Assembly (NCBI GenBank): GCA_028283655.1 | Contig: JAPWKE010000003.1 | Span: 1,550,001 to 1,614,000 of the forward strand | Direction: 5' to 3' | DNA from: Acidobacteriaceae bacterium | GTDB lineage: Bacteria > Acidobacteriota > Terriglobia > Terriglobales > Acidobacteriaceae | DNA length: 64,000 bases | In this document: piece after piece, positions 35,577-43,410 of the stretch | Layout of the letters: each line of letters begins with the position of its first letter | How positions within the stretch are numbered: position 1 is the first letter of the stretch | The notes under the pieces: model-generated | Database searches by the model: none | What the model was told of the DNA's origin: nothing | The model's input: only the letters and a program-made list of their open reading frames with translations | Made by a program: the position numbers and the translations under genes

Positions 35577-37553
35577 ATGCGTTCCAGACACACAGCCGCC
35601 GTGGCTGCCCTGATTTGTTTCACCACGTACACGGCCGCGGCTGCGGCACAGACGCCCTCGGCCGACGTCTTTGCCCCGGGCCCCAGCCTTGTGCCGATCT
35701 CCACGCCGACGGTGCCGATGTCGCTGATGCGCAAGGCTTCGCCGTATACCGAGCACCGCGACGCGCACTTCGAGTCCTGGAACCCGACCAAGCGTTCCCT
35801 GCTGGTGCGGACGCGCTTTGGCGAGGTTCCGGGGATTCACGAGGTCAGCCAGCCGCTGGGGACCCGTCGCCAGATGACGTTCCTCCACGAGCCTGCGCGT
35901 GAGGCGCACTGGCAACCGAAGCTAGGAACGTACTTCACCTATATGAGCGATACGGGCGGAGCCGAGCAGTATCAGCTCTTCCGCAAGGACGTGGCCACGG
36001 GCGAGACGACGCTGCTGACAGATGGCAAGTCGCGCAATATGTACTCGGCGGCTTCGCCGGATGGACACTACATTGCCTGGGCGTCGACGCACCGCAATGG
36101 CGCTGATCTGGATTTGTGGATGGAAGATCCGCTGCATCCTGAGTCGGCGCACATGCTGAAGGAGTGGAAGGGTGGCGGTCTGCAGGTGCAGGACTGGTCG
36201 CCGGATGCGAAGTCGATCGTCGTACTGAACTATGTTGCAGTGACGGACTCTTCCCTTTCGCTGGTCAATGCGGAGACGGGTGAGGTGCGGAATCTGACCG
36301 CAGAGTTGACTCCCGGCACGCCGATGTCGTGGGCGGAGGCTCGTTTCTCCCCGGATGGCAAGTCGATTCTGGCGCTCTCGGATATGGGCTCGGAGTATCA
36401 CCGGCTGTGGCGGTTGCCGCTGAACGGTGGCAAGCCTGTTTGCCTGACGCCGAAGATTCAGCGCGGCATCGATGTCTACGCCATCACGAAGGATGGCAGC
36501 ACGATCGCGTACAGCCTGAACGATGAGGGCGTGAGCCGTCTGCACCTGATGCGGGCCGCGACCGGCGCAGAGCTGCCCGCACCGACGCTGCCGACGGGCG
36601 TGATTATGGACATGGGCTTTCATCCGCTGACGGGTGAGCTGGCGGTCTCGTTTTCGACGCCGACGAAGCCGTTCGATGTGTACACGTTGCCGCGTGGCAC
36701 CGCTAAGCTGGTGCGCTGGACGTCGAGCGAGACAGGCGGGCTGGACCTGAGCGATGAAAAGCCTGCCGAGCTTATCCATTGGAAGGCGACAGATGGGCTG
36801 AAGCTTGCGGGCTTCCTCTTCCGGCCTCCGGCACGCTATACCGGCAAGCGCCCTGTGATCATTGATATCCACGGCGGTCCTGAAGGCCAGGCGCGTCCGG
36901 ATTATCTCGATGATTACCACGAGTATCACTACTTGATCCGCGAGCGCGGCATTGCGGTGATCTATCCCAACGTTCGCGGTTCTGTGGGCTTTGGCAAGAC
37001 GTTTTCGAAGCTCGACAACGGCGTGAAGCGCGAGGACTCGATCACCGACATTGGTGCGCTGCTGGACTGGATTGCTCAACAGCCTGATCTGGATGCCTCG
37101 CGCGTGCTGGTGGCGGGTATGAGCTATGGCGGCTATATGACGCTGTCGGTGGCGACGCAGTACAACAACCGCATCAAGGCGTCGATTGACACGGTTGGGC
37201 TGTCGAACATCATCACCTTCCTGGAGCACACGGCGGAGTATCGTCGTCAGCTTCGTCGCGTGGAGTATGGCGATGAGCGTGACCCGGCTGTTCGTGCGGC
37301 GCTGGAGAAAATTGCCCCGGCGAATCTGGCGGGAAATCTCACCAAGCCGATGATGATCCTTGCCGGACAGCGCGATCCGCGCGTGCCTTACTCGGAGTCC
37401 CTGCAGATGGCGGCGGCGGCGCGCAAGAACAATGCGCCGGTCTGGTTTCTGGGGATGAAGGACGAAGGTCACGTCTTCCAGAAGAAGAGCAACATCGACT
37501 ACGGCTTCTACCTGAAGATCATGTTCGTGGATGAGTATCTTCTGAAGCCCTAA
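35577..37553 (+). CDS. S9 family peptidase (prolyl oligopeptidase type), secreted
   Basis: This 658-residue peptidase starts at the ATG at 35577, preceded by GAGGAGG at 6 nt, and has a signal peptide (VAALICFTTYTAAAAAQ). The propeller part has PD40-like strands (SPDGHYIAW, SPDAKSIVV, SPDGKSILAL). The C-terminal alpha/beta-hydrolase has IDIHGGPEGQARP as oxyanion region, nucleophile GMSYGGYM, Asp in GQRDPRVPY and His in DEGHVF. It cleaves short peptides in the periplasm, probably exo-acting. It differs clearly from the frameshifted S9 gene nearby, so it is not a duplicate of it. Confidence 0.92.
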   Translation: MRSRHTAAVAALICFTTYTAAAAAQTPSADVFAPGPSLVPISTPTVPMSLMRKASPYTEHRDAHFESWNPTKRSLLVRTRFGEVPGIHEVSQPLGTRRQMTFLHEPAREAHWQPKLGTYFTYMSDTGGAEQYQLFRKDVATGETTLLTDGKSRNMYSAASPDGHYIAWASTHRNGADLDLWMEDPLHPESAHMLKEWKGGGLQVQDWSPDAKSIVVLNYVAVTDSSLSLVNAETGEVRNLTAELTPGTPMSWAEARFSPDGKSILALSDMGSEYHRLWRLPLNGGKPVCLTPKIQRGIDVYAITKDGSTIAYSLNDEGVSRLHLMRAATGAELPAPTLPTGVIMDMGFHPLTGELAVSFSTPTKPFDVYTLPRGTAKLVRWTSSETGGLDLSDEKPAELIHWKATDGLKLAGFLFRPPARYTGKRPVIIDIHGGPEGQARPDYLDDYHEYHYLIRERGIAVIYPNVRGSVGFGKTFSKLDNGVKREDSITDIGALLDWIAQQPDLDASRVLVAGMSYGGYMTLSVATQYNNRIKASIDTVGLSNIITFLEHTAEYRRQLRRVEYGDERDPAVRAALEKIAPANLAGNLTKPMMILAGQRDPRVPYSESLQMAAAARKNNAPVWFLGMKDEGHVFQKKSNIDYGFYLKIMFVDEYLLKP

Positions 37554-37589
37554 CCGCGTCTCTACGAGGCGCACGTCCGTCCATCACTC

Positions 37590-37624
37590 AGGAGTGCTGA
37601 GGTGATATCACTTCAGCACTTCCT
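37590..37624. repeat. Near-perfect 35-bp palindrome without a loop
   Basis: AGGAGTGCTGAGGTGAT at 37590-37606 is followed directly by ATCACTTCAGCACTTCCT, its complement with one bulge and one mismatch; the centre is TGATATCA. It lacks a T-run, so it fits an operator or a cruciform better than a terminator. It lies 36 bp after the S9 peptidase stop and about 55 bp before the zinc-finger gene. Confidence 0.6.
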
Positions 37625-37679
37625 GATGTACCCTTCCTAAGTCGCAGCGGGACCCACTTTTCAGGAGCCGAAACACACC

Positions 37680-37892
37680 GTGCCGGACCAGAGCCTAAAT
37701 ACGCACGCTGATTTCGAAGAACGCACAGCACTTGCCGCAGGTGGCTATCTGCCTGCCGAGGAGATGGGTGCGTTCAAAGAACACCTCCTCGTCTGCGAGG
37801 AGTGCAGCCGACTGTACGAAGAGATGGTGGAACTCACCCTTCTGCTGCAACTCTCTTCCGAAGAGATCTTCGAGACCCCACGCAAGAAATAA
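37680..37892 (+). CDS. Small zinc-finger (anti-sigma-like) protein
   Basis: This 70-residue protein carries the ZAS motif H-x3-C-x2-C (H35, C39, C42 in HLLVCEEC) preceded by the usual AAGGYLPAEEMGAFKEH helix. It has no membrane segment, unlike most ZAS anti-sigma factors, so it would be a soluble zinc-binding regulator. It starts at a GTG with AGGAG 12 nt upstream. No sigma gene is adjacent; the only ECF sigma factor seen is at 29531. The 3' end overlaps the read-through tail of the convergent amidohydrolase gene. Confidence 0.72.
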   Translation: MPDQSLNTHADFEERTALAAGGYLPAEEMGAFKEHLLVCEECSRLYEEMVELTLLLQLSSEEIFETPRKK

Positions 37893-40800
37893 CCAAAGTT
37901 TCTCCACCTGCTGAAAGCATAACGAGAACGGCCGCCTGCGCGTGCAGGCGGCCGTTCTCGTTGTGCTGCGGAGTTGTTACTTCTTCTCTATCGTGGGGAT
38001 AGAAGTTCGCCTGCTGCCACCAGCGCTCGGGCGTCTTCTTTGCCTGCGGCCAGATTTCGTCCAGGTTGTCGCCGCTGTAGAGCATGCCGCCACGCATCAC
38101 CCAATGCACGCTGTTCGTGTTGTGGATGTCGGCGAGCGGGTTGCGGTCGAGAACGACGAGGTCGGCGAGTTTGCCCGGCTCGAGGGAGCCGAGGTCCTTC
38201 TCCAGACCGATGGCCTCTGCGCCGTCGAGGGTGGCGACGCGGAGCACCTCCATCGGCTTCATGCCGCCCATGGCCATCGCCCACATCTCCCAGTGAACCT
38301 GGAGGCCCTGCATCATGCCGTGGCCGCCCATGCCGACGATGCCGCCAGCGCGAAGGATCTTCGCGGCGTCGGCTGCCTGCTGAGGAAAGATGTACTCGTC
38401 GTCACGCGTCCACTGCATGCGCTCGGTGTCGTGTGCGAGGACGTAGGGGTCGATGAAGTGCTGGATCTTCGGGTCGTCGTGCACCTCGGTGTGTTCGAGG
38501 AAGTACTGCGTAGCCGTGGGGCCGCCGTAGGCCACGACGAGCGTGGGCGTATACGTGGTCCGGGCCTGCGCCTGCAGTTGCACGATGTCCTTGTAGATCG
38601 GCGTCTGTGGGTAGTTGTGCTCGTTCCCGCTGAAACCGTCGATGACCTGCGTGAGGTCCATGCGGGTGTCGATGCCGCCTTCGGTTGTCGGCATGGCCTT
38701 CAACTCCTGCGAGGCTTCAACCATCCACTGACGCTGCTGGCGGTCGCCCACCATATAGCTCTTCAGCAGATGCGTGCGATAGTACTGGGTGTAACGGCGG
38801 ACGGTGTCCTCGGCGTCCTTCAGCGAGTGGAAGTCGTTCTCGTGGAAGATGCCGGGGCCGGTGGAGAAGGCTCGCGGACCGAGCACCCGGCCGGTGTCGG
38901 CGAGGTCCTGGTAGGCGAAGGCGTCGATGGTGAACGTCTGAGGATCGCGGGCGGCGGTGACGCCGTAGGCAAGATTTGCCTCAAGCGGCCAGTTCTCAAG
39001 ATCAAGCACGTCGCGCCGGACCTGTGTCCAGTGGGCGTGAATGTCGATGAGGCCCGGGATGATCGTCTTGCCGGAGACATCGAGCACCTTGGCGTCCGCG
39101 GGGACAGCAACCGAACCCTGTGGGCCTACGGCCATGATGCGATCGTGCGTGACGACGACGTCGGCGTTTTCGATGACCTGATCGCCGTTCATCGTGATGA
39201 CGCGTGCGCCGCGCAGGACAACGCTTCCCTCAGGCATGGCACGCGGCTCTTCGACACGCAGGAAGGTGTGCTGCGTATCCAGCGTTGCGGCTTCCTTGGC
39301 GCTGGCTGCAGGTGTCTTCTTTTTTCCGTCTTCCGCCTTCGCAGAGAACTCCTGCGGGGCTTTCGCGACCTTGTCCGCATCGGCGCTTTCCGCCGCGATG
39401 ACCGTGGCGACGGGAATGCGGAAGAGAGTGGCCCCAGTGGTCCAGTAGATCTGCTGACCGTCCGGCGACCAGCCGATGTCGTCCACGCCTTCGACGCTGA
39501 CGCGCTTGCCAGCAAGGCTGGGCTTCATGGGATCGAACTCAACGGCGGGGCCGCCGATGCGGGGCAGATCCACGAGCCAGGCTTGATGGTTCACCAACGC
39601 CACGGCGCGCGTGCCGTCGGGGCTTGGTTCGACCAGCGTGGCGTTGATCAACTCCTTGGCACCCTGCACGTCCCTGGCCTTGACGACCATGAGTTCGCGC
39701 ACGTCACTGCCGTCGCGGCGCATGGAGATCAGGCCCTTGGGGCCGTCTGCGTAGATCCGGTCAGAACCGTTGACGAAGCGCGGACGGATGATGCCGCGAG
39801 CAGGCGTGAGGACCTGCGCCTTGCCGCCGTTCGCGGGAACGCTGACGAGGTCCGTGCCGGGGACGATGTTGACGCCGTGGAACATGTACTCCACACGACG
39901 CTCGCGGCGCGACTCCAGCGACGCACGCAGCGAGAGGATTTCATTGCCGCTGGGGGACCAGACGGGATCGCTGAAGAAGCTGGTGCCGTCGGTCAGGCGG
40001 ACGGGATCGGCGCCTTCGACGGGAGCCTTCCAGATGGCACCACCGGCTTCAGCGTCCCAGGTGACGTAAGCGAGGGTTTTGCCATCGGCAGACCAGGCTG
40101 GCTGGAACTCTGCTGCGTCGCTCTTCGTCAGGCGACGCGCTTTGCCTGTGGCGACATCCGCCACGAAGACGTGCGCCAGAGAGGAGAACGCGACCCACTT
40201 GCCGTCGGGCGAAAGCGTGGCGTCGGAGGTGATGCGAGCCACAACCGGGCCTTCTTCCACGCGATGCGCGGAGTGAACGAGCGGACCGAGTTCCTGCTTT
40301 ACGTCTGCGGTGAACGGGATCGGCGAGGCCTTGCCCGTGGCGACGTACACGCGATGCAGCTTGCCCCCGTAGGAGACGATGATCGCCGAGCTATCCGGGG
40401 TGAATGCGTAGCCCGGCAGCAGATCGCGCGTGCCGATGCCCTCCTGCTCGTCGCGGTCGATGGGATAAGCGAGCCAGTGGTCTTCCCCGGTCGCGAGGTT
40501 CCTGGCCTTCAGTCCGGATCTTGCGTTGAGACGAGTGCCAAAGACCATCCACTTGCCATCGGGCGAGATGCGCGGACGAATCGCGGAGCCCTGCTCGTCG
40601 GTGATGACGTCGTCGATGCCGGTGGTGGTGTCGCGGCGAACGATCTGCCAGAGGGGAAAGACAGCGTTATAGCCAAAGAGGCCCTTCCGCTGGCTGTAGT
40701 AGATGTAGCGGCCGTCGGGCGACTCCACGGCGCTGGAGACGTTCAGTTGCTGACCGCTGGGCATATTCGGCGTGGTCGCAGCCTTTGTGATCTGCACACC

Positions 40801-41343
40801 GTTTCCGCCGAGCACGTCATACATCCAAAGCTCGCGGCCGCCAAAAACGTCGGAGGTCTTTTCGACCAGGATGTACTTTCCATCGGGCGTCCACTCGGGG
40901 GAGACCCAGCCGGTCTGACGGTCCTTGGTGAGAGCGCGCGCGGCTGTGCCGTCGGTGTTCGAGATCCAAACGTTCTGTGCTCCGTCGCGATCGCTGACGA
41001 AGACAAGCTGCTTGCCGTCCGGCGAGTAGCGCGGCTGGGCGTCGTACGCCATGCCCGTCATCAGTGGCCTGGCTTCGCCGCCGGTGATGGGGAGCGTGTA
41101 GAGATCGCCAAGCAGTTCAAAGAGGATGGTTTTGCCGTCGGGCGACAGATCGAGGGAGATCCATGTGCCTTCGTCGGTGGTGAAGTGGATCGTGCGCGTC
41201 GACTTCAACGAGAGCGGCTGCGGCACGAGACCCTTCTCCTGTGCCAATCCAACTGTTCCTGAAGCGCTAACCGCAATTAGAGCCAAAGCTGTGCAAGCGC
41301 GGCTGAGGCCACGCAAAGCGAACGGTCCATTCATGGTGTTCAC
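37834..41343 (-). CDS. Giant secreted beta-propeller/amidohydrolase fusion with an abnormal C-terminus
   Basis: This 1169-residue protein has a signal peptide (ALALIAVSASGTVGLAQ) and two sets of PD40/TolB-like propeller strands (repeated SPDGK motifs, residues about 50-620). A C-terminal amidohydrolase domain follows: GARVITMNGDQ, PGLIDIHAHWTQ with the metal HxH, AGGIVGMGGHG, and the family end LGSLEPGKLADLVVLDRNPL. After FYPHD the frame continues about 50 residues through a perfect terminator stem into the neighbouring gene. Removing one base near 37989 would end it at DEKK and a TAA at 37977. The start may be GTG 41343 (AGGAG just upstream) or ATG 41334. The substrate is unknown. Confidence 0.85.
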   Translation of the reverse strand: MNTMNGPFALRGLSRACTALALIAVSASGTVGLAQEKGLVPQPLSLKSTRTIHFTTDEGTWISLDLSPDGKTILFELLGDLYTLPITGGEARPLMTGMAYDAQPRYSPDGKQLVFVSDRDGAQNVWISNTDGTAARALTKDRQTGWVSPEWTPDGKYILVEKTSDVFGGRELWMYDVLGGNGVQITKAATTPNMPSGQQLNVSSAVESPDGRYIYYSQRKGLFGYNAVFPLWQIVRRDTTTGIDDVITDEQGSAIRPRISPDGKWMVFGTRLNARSGLKARNLATGEDHWLAYPIDRDEQEGIGTRDLLPGYAFTPDSSAIIVSYGGKLHRVYVATGKASPIPFTADVKQELGPLVHSAHRVEEGPVVARITSDATLSPDGKWVAFSSLAHVFVADVATGKARRLTKSDAAEFQPAWSADGKTLAYVTWDAEAGGAIWKAPVEGADPVRLTDGTSFFSDPVWSPSGNEILSLRASLESRRERRVEYMFHGVNIVPGTDLVSVPANGGKAQVLTPARGIIRPRFVNGSDRIYADGPKGLISMRRDGSDVRELMVVKARDVQGAKELINATLVEPSPDGTRAVALVNHQAWLVDLPRIGGPAVEFDPMKPSLAGKRVSVEGVDDIGWSPDGQQIYWTTGATLFRIPVATVIAAESADADKVAKAPQEFSAKAEDGKKKTPAASAKEAATLDTQHTFLRVEEPRAMPEGSVVLRGARVITMNGDQVIENADVVVTHDRIMAVGPQGSVAVPADAKVLDVSGKTIIPGLIDIHAHWTQVRRDVLDLENWPLEANLAYGVTAARDPQTFTIDAFAYQDLADTGRVLGPRAFSTGPGIFHENDFHSLKDAEDTVRRYTQYYRTHLLKSYMVGDRQQRQWMVEASQELKAMPTTEGGIDTRMDLTQVIDGFSGNEHNYPQTPIYKDIVQLQAQARTTYTPTLVVAYGGPTATQYFLEHTEVHDDPKIQHFIDPYVLAHDTERMQWTRDDEYIFPQQAADAAKILRAGGIVGMGGHGMMQGLQVHWEMWAMAMGGMKPMEVLRVATLDGAEAIGLEKDLGSLEPGKLADLVVLDRNPLADIHNTNSVHWVMRGGMLYSGDNLDEIWPQAKKTPERWWQQANFYPHDREEVTTPQHNENGRLHAQAAVLVMLSAGGETLVISCVGSRRSLRKRVAAEG
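37924..37959. terminator. Perfect 16-bp terminator hairpin inside the read-through tail
   Basis: GAGAACGGCCGCCTGC pairs perfectly with its complement across a GCGT loop. It sits between the expected end of the amidohydrolase gene (37977) and the zinc-finger gene and is now inside the extended reading frame. On the minus strand TTCTCGTTATGCTTT follows. Confidence 0.75.
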
Positions 41344-41541
41344 GGTCTCCTGACAAGTAGTGGGAGGGTGCGCTCCGCGAACTGCTACTGGCAGAAGTAG
41401 CAGCCTCGCGGCGCAGAGTCAACGCCCGATCTATCGCTTATCGACATTTGCCCGCGCGGGCCTGGGGTAAGCCCTACCGGGAGAGCCGGATAGAGGCTGC
41501 CGGGGAGCAGCGATTTCCCACAGAAATTCATCTTCAGAATC

Positions 41542-41570
41542 TTGACAAAACGGGCTATGAATATTTATAC
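41542..41570 (+). promoter_or_regulatory. Sigma-70-type promoter of the arginine operon
   Basis: TTGACA (41542-41547) and TTATAC (41565-41570) are 17 bp apart, a near-consensus promoter. Transcription should start near 41577. The -10 lies inside the ARG box, so ArgR binding would block polymerase. Confidence 0.7.
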
Positions 41571-41573
41571 ATA
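41556..41573 (+). promoter_or_regulatory. ARG box (ArgR operator)
   Basis: TATGAATATTTATACATA matches the 18-bp ARG-box pattern (TGAAT, four A/T, ATTCA with A/T-rich flanks) except for one base in the second arm. It overlaps the promoter -10 and lies about 95 bp upstream of argR, consistent with autorepression of the whole operon by arginine-loaded ArgR. A second tandem box was not convincing. Confidence 0.65.
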
Positions 41574-41587
41574 AGGAGTGGATTTTT

Positions 41588-41632
41588 ATGCACCGTGACG
41601 CATTTTCGGCGTCACGTTTTTGTTTTGCCTGA
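41588..41632 (+). CDS. Possible arginine-operon leader peptide, 14 codons
   Basis: An ATG nine bases after AAGGAG opens a 14-codon frame, MHRDAFSASRFCFA, ending in TGA at 41630-41632. It has two CGT arginine codons (3 and 10) and lies exactly across the terminator hairpin and its T-tract. Its position between promoter and argR suggests a leader peptide sensing charged tRNA-Arg. Caution: the predicted transcription start near 41577 falls inside AAGGAG, so the ribosome-binding site may be only partly transcribed. Too short for statistics. Confidence 0.35.
   Translation: MHRDAFSASRFCFA
41594..41626 (+). terminator. Leader terminator/attenuator in front of argR
   Basis: An 8-bp perfect stem CGTGACGC / GCGTCACG with a 7-nt loop is followed by TTTTTGTTTT, a textbook intrinsic terminator. 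It lies after the promoter and 42 bp before the argR start, so it would end most transcripts unless it is prevented from folding. Confidence 0.7.
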
Positions 41633-41667
41633 AATCAGTGTCGATTCGCGGAAAGGAGCGCATAAAG

Positions 41668-42111
41668 ATGAAACAACAACGTCACAGCGCTATCCGCGAT
41701 CTGCTGGTGAAGAGCTCGGTTGCCAGCCAGGATGTGCTTCGCCGCAAGCTGGCGCAGCGCGGCATCCACGTCACGCAAGCGACGCTCTCGCGCGACATTA
41801 AAGAGCTGAACCTGCTGAAAGGCCAGGCAGGGTATGCCCTGCCTGCGTCGTTTGCCGTGGAAGAGGACGATGATGAGCCTGAGCTTGCTGATGTGCTCGG
41901 GAGCTTCGGCCTTGAGGTGCGGCAGGCGCAAAACCTGCTAGTTTTTCTGACCACCACTGGCGGCGCGCAGCCTATCGCCGCTCATATTGATTACGAGGAG
42001 TGGCCCGAGGTCGTTGGCACGATTGCCGGCGACAATACCGTCCTCCTCGTTTGCCCGGACAACAAGCAAGCAACGGCCCTGAAGGCCCGCCTGGACTCAT
42101 ACATTGCCTAA
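41668..42111 (+). CDS. argR: Arginine repressor
   Basis: This 147-residue protein is the arginine-responsive hexameric repressor. The N-terminal winged helix has the recognition segment GIHVTQATLSRDIKELNL. The C-terminal arginine-binding and oligomerisation domain has TTGGAQPIAAHID and the signature GTIAGDNTVLLVCPD. I chose the ATG at 41668 with AAGGAG at 9 nt. It is the first gene of the arg operon, overlaps argC by 8 bp, and has an ARG box in its own promoter. Confidence 0.95.
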   Translation: MKQQRHSAIRDLLVKSSVASQDVLRRKLAQRGIHVTQATLSRDIKELNLLKGQAGYALPASFAVEEDDDEPELADVLGSFGLEVRQAQNLLVFLTTTGGAQPIAAHIDYEEWPEVVGTIAGDNTVLLVCPDNKQATALKARLDSYIA

Positions 42112-43174
42112 CGCTACGCCCAATTCGCTCCGCGTCGCCGTCGCGGGTGTGACCGGTTATGCCGGTGCTGAACTCGCCCGCATTTTGCTCGACCACCCGC
42201 GCTTCCGCACGCAGGCACCGATCTTTCTTGGCCGTCCGGCGAGCGAAGGCGGCGCGGCTATCGCGCTGACGTCGCTGCATCCGCAGCTCTCCGGTCTGCC
42301 GAATACGGATGGCCTTTCTGTGATTCCCTTCGATTGGAACGAGTTGCAGCGCGAAGGCGTGGAGTTGCTCTTCCTGGCGACGCCGCATGAGCAGTCGCGC
42401 GAGTGGGCGCAGCAGGCGCTGGCGCACGGCATCCGCGTCGTGGACCTTTCTGCCGCGTGGCGGCTGGACACGCCGGCGTATCGCGCGATCTACAAGTTGG
42501 AGGACACGCCTGCGACCGACGCGCTGCAGACGGAAGCGGTCTACGGCTCGCCGGAGTTGCATGGCGCAGAGATTGCCAAGGCGCGGCTGGTGGCCAACCC
42601 AGGCTGCTATGCGACCAGCGTGATCCTTGCGCTGTCGCCGTTAGTACGCGCCAATATCGTTGATCTATCCGCAGGGATTATTGCGGATGCAAAGTCTGGT
42701 GTTTCCGGCGCGGGGAAGGCTCCCTCCGCCACCACGCACTTCATGTACGCGGCGGACAATCTTTCGGCGTACGCGGTCTTCGGCCATCGCCACACGGGCG
42801 AGCTGTATGAACAGCTCCAGCTGCAGCCGGACCAGATCCAGTTCACGCCGCACCTGCTGCCGATTCCGCGCGGCATTCTTTCAACGGTGTATGTGCGCTT
42901 TGCGGAGCCGCAAACTTTGATGTCGGTGCAGGCGCTGTTCAACGAGTTCTACCGCGATGCTCCGCTGGTGCGTGTGCGACAGAGCCCGATGCTGCCGCAG
43001 ATCCAGCATGTGGTGCGGACGAGCTTCTGCGATATCGGCTTCCAGCTTTCGCCAGACGGCAAGCGCGCGGTCATCATCGCCTGCCTAGATAATCTGTTGA
43101 AGGGCGCTGCCTCGCAGGCGGTTGAGAATATGAATCTGATGGCCGGATGGCCGCAACAGGAGGGCCTGATCTAA
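42104..43174 (+). CDS. argC: N-acetyl-gamma-glutamyl-phosphate reductase
   Basis: This 356-residue NADPH-dependent enzyme reduces N-acetylglutamyl phosphate to the semialdehyde. It shows the N-terminal dinucleotide fold VAVAGVTGYAGAELARILL and the active-site VANPGCYATS with the catalytic Cys. SGVSGAGKAPS and GHRHTGELYEQL with the conserved His follow, and NLLKGAASQAVENMNLM ends the protein. It starts with a TTG that overlaps the end of argR by 8 bp, which implies translational coupling. Confidence 0.95.
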   Translation: MPNATPNSLRVAVAGVTGYAGAELARILLDHPRFRTQAPIFLGRPASEGGAAIALTSLHPQLSGLPNTDGLSVIPFDWNELQREGVELLFLATPHEQSREWAQQALAHGIRVVDLSAAWRLDTPAYRAIYKLEDTPATDALQTEAVYGSPELHGAEIAKARLVANPGCYATSVILALSPLVRANIVDLSAGIIADAKSGVSGAGKAPSATTHFMYAADNLSAYAVFGHRHTGELYEQLQLQPDQIQFTPHLLPIPRGILSTVYVRFAEPQTLMSVQALFNEFYRDAPLVRVRQSPMLPQIQHVVRTSFCDIGFQLSPDGKRAVIIACLDNLLKGAASQAVENMNLMAGWPQQEGLI

Positions 43175-43357
43175 ATGCGTACGACGATCCACACCAATAC
43201 GCGCGGCCTTGAACCGGTGGATGAACGCTGCGAGTTCCTGCACCACAGCAACCGGCAGACAGCCACAACGCAGGCGGTCGACGCAGCAGAGATCGTGCTC
43301 GAGCAGCGACGACAAGCGGCTTCCAGCGAAGACTCGCTTCCCCTCTCTGCCCTCTAA
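43175..43357 (+). CDS. Unknown 60-residue protein within the arg operon
   Basis: The ATG follows the argC stop with no gap (TAAATG). The frame encodes a 60-residue hydrophilic protein with a probable helix around QAVDAAEIVLEQRRQAASSED. There is no signal peptide, membrane segment or known motif. Its third codon positions are mostly G or C, like its neighbours, which supports real coding. It ends 53 bp before argB. I do not recognise a family. Confidence 0.5.
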   Translation: MRTTIHTNTRGLEPVDERCEFLHHSNRQTATTQAVDAAEIVLEQRRQAASSEDSLPLSAL

Positions 43358-43410
43358 TCCGTTTTCTTTCTCACCACGAACATTTCGTATCTGACGCACG
43401 GAGCAACACC

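Noticed and set aside
37942-41262. A 1106-codon open frame on the plus strand
   Set aside because: It is antisense to the propeller/amidohydrolase gene, lacks recognisable domains and shows the odd composition of a shadow frame in high-G+C DNA.
41448-41801. A 117-codon frame overlapping the start of argR
   Set aside because: Runs across the promoter, ARG box and terminator and out of frame into argR; no protein-like sequence.
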